Of a DNA stretch of 26,760 nucleotides, positions 23,817 to 26,760 are shown in pieces. The notes beneath the pieces are model-generated. The model searched no databases. It was not told the origin of the DNA and saw only the letters and a list, made by a program, of their open reading frames with translations. The number at the start of each line of letters is the position of its first letter. The first letter of the stretch is position 1. Source of the stretch: Psychrobacter sp. GTDB taxonomy: Bacteria > Pseudomonadota > Gammaproteobacteria > Pseudomonadales > Moraxellaceae. The DNA is taken from the NCBI GenBank assembly GCA_029264635.1, contig JARIAA010000279.1, forward strand, positions 1 through 26,760. Reading direction: 5' to 3'. The position numbers were made by a program, and so were the translations under genes.

Positions 23817-23844
23817 AGCATAGTTGCTATTTAAACCTTTACAA
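23817..23844 (-). promoter_or_regulatory. Candidate promoter of the Thr-rich lipoprotein gene
   Basis: On the minus strand TTGTAA (23839-23844) and TATGCT (23817-23822) are 16 bases apart. Between it and the gene lies an ATGCTG-TTAT-CAGCAT hairpin (23790-23805), inside the 5' untranslated region. Confidence 0.4.
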
Positions 23845-23983
23845 GCAGTAGGGGTTTTTTGTCTGTTTTTATTAACGATTTATTAAGATAGATACATTTA
23901 ATCTGACCTCAAATAAATGTAGCTATATTAAGCGCTTATTAATAAAAATATTCTAAAGTAGGTTGCCTTTATATAGTGACTCT

Positions 23984-24056
23984 CACCTGCTATCACAGGC
24001 TTATGGTTCAGCGCAGTAATGATACGATTGAATCAAAAGCTCACCTATCGCAGGCT
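23984..24056 (+). repeat. Imperfect direct repeat upstream of the UvrA-like gene
   Basis: CACCTGCTATCACAGGCTTATG near 23984 recurs as CACCTATCGCAGGCTT near 24042, differing by a three-base deletion and one substitution. The remainder of 23845-24193 shows no supported gene and no obvious LexA-type box; the second repeat is flanked by AGCTCA/TGAGCT arms that could form a weak hairpin. Confidence 0.45.
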
Positions 24057-24193
24057 TTTTTATGAGCTAACACTTAAAAAGTTAACATCTCGTTTATCTA
24101 TGTCAGTAATAAGTAAGGGTCTAAAAGCTTCTAGCAGCTGCGTGTTAGTATCGGTTTAAATCCGCTCAACATATCGATAGGAACAACGGTTTT

Positions 24194-26760
24194 ATGACAA
24201 ATAATAATAACGCAGCCTCTGCTTTAAACGTCTCTCCAAAATCTGCCAATAGTAACCCTAAAACGGTTTGCCACCGTTCTGATAATACTATTCAAGTCAG
24301 GGGCGCACGCGTTCATAACCTAAAAAACGTCAATGTTGATCTGCCCCGTGATGCATTGGTCGTTTTTACAGGCATATCAGGCTCAGGTAAGTCGTCGCTG
24401 GCCTTTGGCACCTTGTTTGCCGAATCCCAGCGCCGCTATCTTGACTCGGTATCGCCTTATGCGCGGCGATTGATAGATCAAGTCGGTGAACCCGACGTTG
24501 ATGCTATCGAAGGGCTACCACCTGCTGTCGCCTTGCAACAACAGCGAGGGACGCCCTCTGTGCGCTCATCGGTCGGTAGTGTGACGACCATCTCGAACGG
24601 GCTGCGCATGTTGTACTCGCGGGCAGGTGAATACCCCTCTGGTCAAGAGATGCTGTATGCCGATGCGTTTTCGCCCAATACGCCAGAGGGCGCTTGCCCA
24701 ACTTGTTCAGGTATTGGCCGCGTCTTTGAAGTCACCGAAAAACTGCTCGTTCCTGATGATAGTAAAACTATTCGAGAGCGCGCGATTGCAGCATGGCCAC
24801 CCGCATTTCAGGGTAAAAATCTAGCCCGTATTTTGACGACCCTTGGTTATGACATCGATACGCCGTGGCGCAAGCTACCCAAAGCCACCCGCGACTGGAT
24901 ATTGTTCACGGATGAGACCCCAACTGTGCCTGTCTACTCAGAATATAACGTGGAGCAAGTCCGCGCGGCTATTGAAAACGATGAAAAGCCCAGTTATATG
25001 GGCACTTATATCAGTGCTAAAAACTTTATTCTGCACTCGTTTGCAACGACCCAAAGTCCACTTACCAAAAAGCGCGTGTCACAATTTATGCAGATATCAG
25101 TATGTCCGAACTGCAACGGTAAAAAGCTCAAAAAAGCATCGCTATCGGTCAAATTTGCAGGGCTTGATATCGGTGAATTATCACAATTAACCCTGACGGA
25201 GCTTGCGCTCAAGCTGCAAGACGCCGCTCATCAAAAGCCTACCGATGAGACGCGACATCGAGAAAAAGCCATCGTCGCTCAGCGCATTGCAAGCGATATT
25301 CTATCGCGCGTAGAAGCGCTGACCATGCTAGGTTTGGGATATCTCTCGCTTGAGCGCACAACGCCCACCTTATCGCCTGGCGAGCTACAACGCTTGCGCC
25401 TCGCTACACAAATCCGCTCCCAGCTATTTGGGGTTGTATATGTCCTAGATGAGCCTTCGGCTGGTCTACATCCTGCCGATACGCAAGCGTTGCTCGGGGC
25501 GCTGGATGAGCTGATAGCCGCTGGTAATTCGGTGTTTGTGGTAGAACATGACGTGAGCGTGATACGACATGCAGACTGGATCGTCGATGTTGGCCCCGAT
25601 GCTGGAACGCATGGCGGCGACATTGTATATAGCGGACCTGTAGAAGGGCTACGCAAAATCTCGCAGTCGCAAACGGGGAAGTACCTTTTTTCAGCTAACG
25701 CAAAAGCAGACCACACGCCAAGACAACCCGCCGCTTGGCTCAAACTCGCTGATGTGGCGCGCAACAATCTGCAAAAGCTGGATGTCGCGTTTCCACTTGG
25801 CGTGATAACGACCGTCACTGGCGTATCAGGTTCTGGCAAATCAAGCTTAGTGAGTCAAGCATTGGTTGAGCTTGTCTACAGCGAGCTTGGGCAAAAAATC
25901 ATTGTCGATGTACCGACGGATGAAGCTGATTTATTAGAACAAGAGATGGAAGCTCCAACAGGCGGACAAATCATCGACGGTATGAGCCACATAAAACGGC
26001 TGGTCACGGTAGATCAAAAAGCTATCGGCCGCACGCCGCGCTCAAACCTTGCGACTTATACTGGCATGTTTGATCATGTGCGTAAACTATTTGCTGCAAC
26101 GCCAGAAGCCAAAGCGCGCCGTTATGATGCTGGGCGCTTTTCATTCAACACGCCAAAAGGTCGCTGCCCAAACTGTGAAGGCGTCGGCTTTGTGAGTGTT
26201 GAATTACTGTTTTTGCCTAGCGTTTATTCGCCTTGCCAAGTGTGTCACGGTCAACGCTACAATGATAAAACGCTTGAGATCACCTATCGCGGTAAAAACA
26301 TCGCTCAAGTGCTCGACTTAACGGTCGAAGCTGCCTATGCATTTTTCATCGATGAGCCTGCTGTGCTACGCGCATTAGATGCATTATTAAAAGTTGGCCT
26401 TGGCTACTTGCGACTGGGCCAGCCTGCGACCGAATTGTCTGGCGGTGAGGCGCAGCGCATCAAACTTGCGACCGAGCTGCAACGCACGCAGCGAGGCGAT
26501 ACGCTCTATGTGCTTGACGAACCAACCACAGGCCTACATCCTGCCGATGTGGCGCTGCTTATGTCGCAGTTGAATGGGCTGGTTGACGCGGGTAATACCG
26601 TCATCATGGTCGAACACGATATGCAGGTGGCGAGCCATAGCGATTGGGTGATAGATATCGGTCCAGGCGCTGGCGATAAAGGGGGACAGATCGTCGCTCA
26701 AGGCACGCCAACAGAGGTTGCAACCTCAAAAGATAGCCGCACCGCTCCTTTTTTATTGGC
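24194..26760 (+). CDS. UvrA2-type (class II UvrA) ABC ATPase, cut by the window end
   Basis: The frame is open for 855 codons to the right edge, so the 3' end is missing. The layout is UvrA-like: a first Walker A GISGSGKSS (60-68), zinc-finger halves CPTC (168-171) and CPNC before NGKKL, signature LSPGE (393-397) and VLDEPSAGLHPAD, then a second Walker A GVSGSGKSS (543-551), zinc finger CPNCEGVG/CQVCHG, signature LSGGE (748-752) and VLDEPTTGLHPAD. After LRMLYSRAGE the chain passes directly to PNTPEGACPTC, so the roughly 110-residue UvrB-binding domain of UvrA1 is absent; this defines UvrA2. UvrA2 proteins have been linked to DNA-damage tolerance and drug resistance and are not the main excision-repair UvrA. 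The N-terminus has a 30-residue Asn/Ser-rich tail. The ATG at 24194 follows AGGAAC. Confidence 0.93.
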   Translation, partial: MTNNNNAASALNVSPKSANSNPKTVCHRSDNTIQVRGARVHNLKNVNVDLPRDALVVFTGISGSGKSSLAFGTLFAESQRRYLDSVSPYARRLIDQVGEPDVDAIEGLPPAVALQQQRGTPSVRSSVGSVTTISNGLRMLYSRAGEYPSGQEMLYADAFSPNTPEGACPTCSGIGRVFEVTEKLLVPDDSKTIRERAIAAWPPAFQGKNLARILTTLGYDIDTPWRKLPKATRDWILFTDETPTVPVYSEYNVEQVRAAIENDEKPSYMGTYISAKNFILHSFATTQSPLTKKRVSQFMQISVCPNCNGKKLKKASLSVKFAGLDIGELSQLTLTELALKLQDAAHQKPTDETRHREKAIVAQRIASDILSRVEALTMLGLGYLSLERTTPTLSPGELQRLRLATQIRSQLFGVVYVLDEPSAGLHPADTQALLGALDELIAAGNSVFVVEHDVSVIRHADWIVDVGPDAGTHGGDIVYSGPVEGLRKISQSQTGKYLFSANAKADHTPRQPAAWLKLADVARNNLQKLDVAFPLGVITTVTGVSGSGKSSLVSQALVELVYSELGQKIIVDVPTDEADLLEQEMEAPTGGQIIDGMSHIKRLVTVDQKAIGRTPRSNLATYTGMFDHVRKLFAATPEAKARRYDAGRFSFNTPKGRCPNCEGVGFVSVELLFLPSVYSPCQVCHGQRYNDKTLEITYRGKNIAQVLDLTVEAAYAFFIDEPAVLRALDALLKVGLGYLRLGQPATELSGGEAQRIKLATELQRTQRGDTLYVLDEPTTGLHPADVALLMSQLNGLVDAGNTVIMVEHDMQVASHSDWVIDIGPGAGDKGGQIVAQGTPTEVATSKDSRTAPFLL

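Noticed and set aside
25279..25839. 186-codon minus-strand frame inside the UvrA2 gene
   Set aside because: It is antisense to a conserved ATPase region and its composition (Ser/Cys/Pro-rich) is typical of a shadow frame.

Overview
The window looks like chromosomal DNA of a Moraxellaceae gammaproteobacterium, most likely Psychrobacter. This rests on the moderately AT-rich composition, the protein sequences, gltX next to tRNA-Ala(GGC) and tRNA-Glu(TTC), and a shortened division/cell-wall (dcw) cluster that stops at mraY. The genus is an inference; no database search was possible.

Layout. 1-2.2 kb: an EamA/DMT transporter and, on the opposite strand, an unrecognised four-helix membrane protein, with a bidirectional terminator between them. 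2.5-4.7 kb (minus strand): gltX, then tRNA-Ala and tRNA-Glu, which have their own near-consensus promoter and a clear terminator. 4.8-13.4 kb (plus strand): a dcw cluster of rsmH, ftsL, ftsI, murE, murF and mraY. It starts at a good sigma70-type promoter and ends at a strong terminator. 13.5-16.0 kb: an RlmA-type 23S rRNA methyltransferase and a convergent cardiolipin synthase. 16.2-19.3 kb: a K+ uptake operon (KtrB/TrkH-like pore, KtrA/TrkA-like RCK subunit) ending in a DUF3124 lipoprotein gene. 19.3-21.6 kb: an AT-rich accessory stretch with two paralogous small orphan genes, a small minus-strand orphan, an 18-bp perfect palindrome, 16-bp tandem repeats and a previously hidden frameshifted and truncated DUF1971 (YeaR/TehB N-terminal type) pseudogene. 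21.6-23.8 kb: an AGCS sodium:alanine symporter and a convergent Thr/Asp-rich lipoprotein with 13-residue repeats. 24.2 kb to the right edge: a UvrA2-type ABC ATPase without the UvrB-binding domain, cut by the window end.

How the genes work together. The dcw genes make the UDP-MurNAc-pentapeptide precursor (MurE, MurF), load it onto the lipid carrier (MraY) and supply septal synthesis parts (FtsL, FtsI); RsmH modifies 16S rRNA. The most striking observation is an in-frame TAG at codon 361 of ftsI, an essential division transpeptidase gene. It sits where E. coli PBP3 has a glutamine and separates the membrane/pedestal half from a catalytic half whose motifs are all intact. TAG is also the normal stop of eight genes in the window, including ftsI itself, so general reassignment is unlikely. 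A base error, a recent C-to-T mutation, or suppression must be distinguished. No CRISPR array, complete insertion sequence or obvious new defence system was seen.
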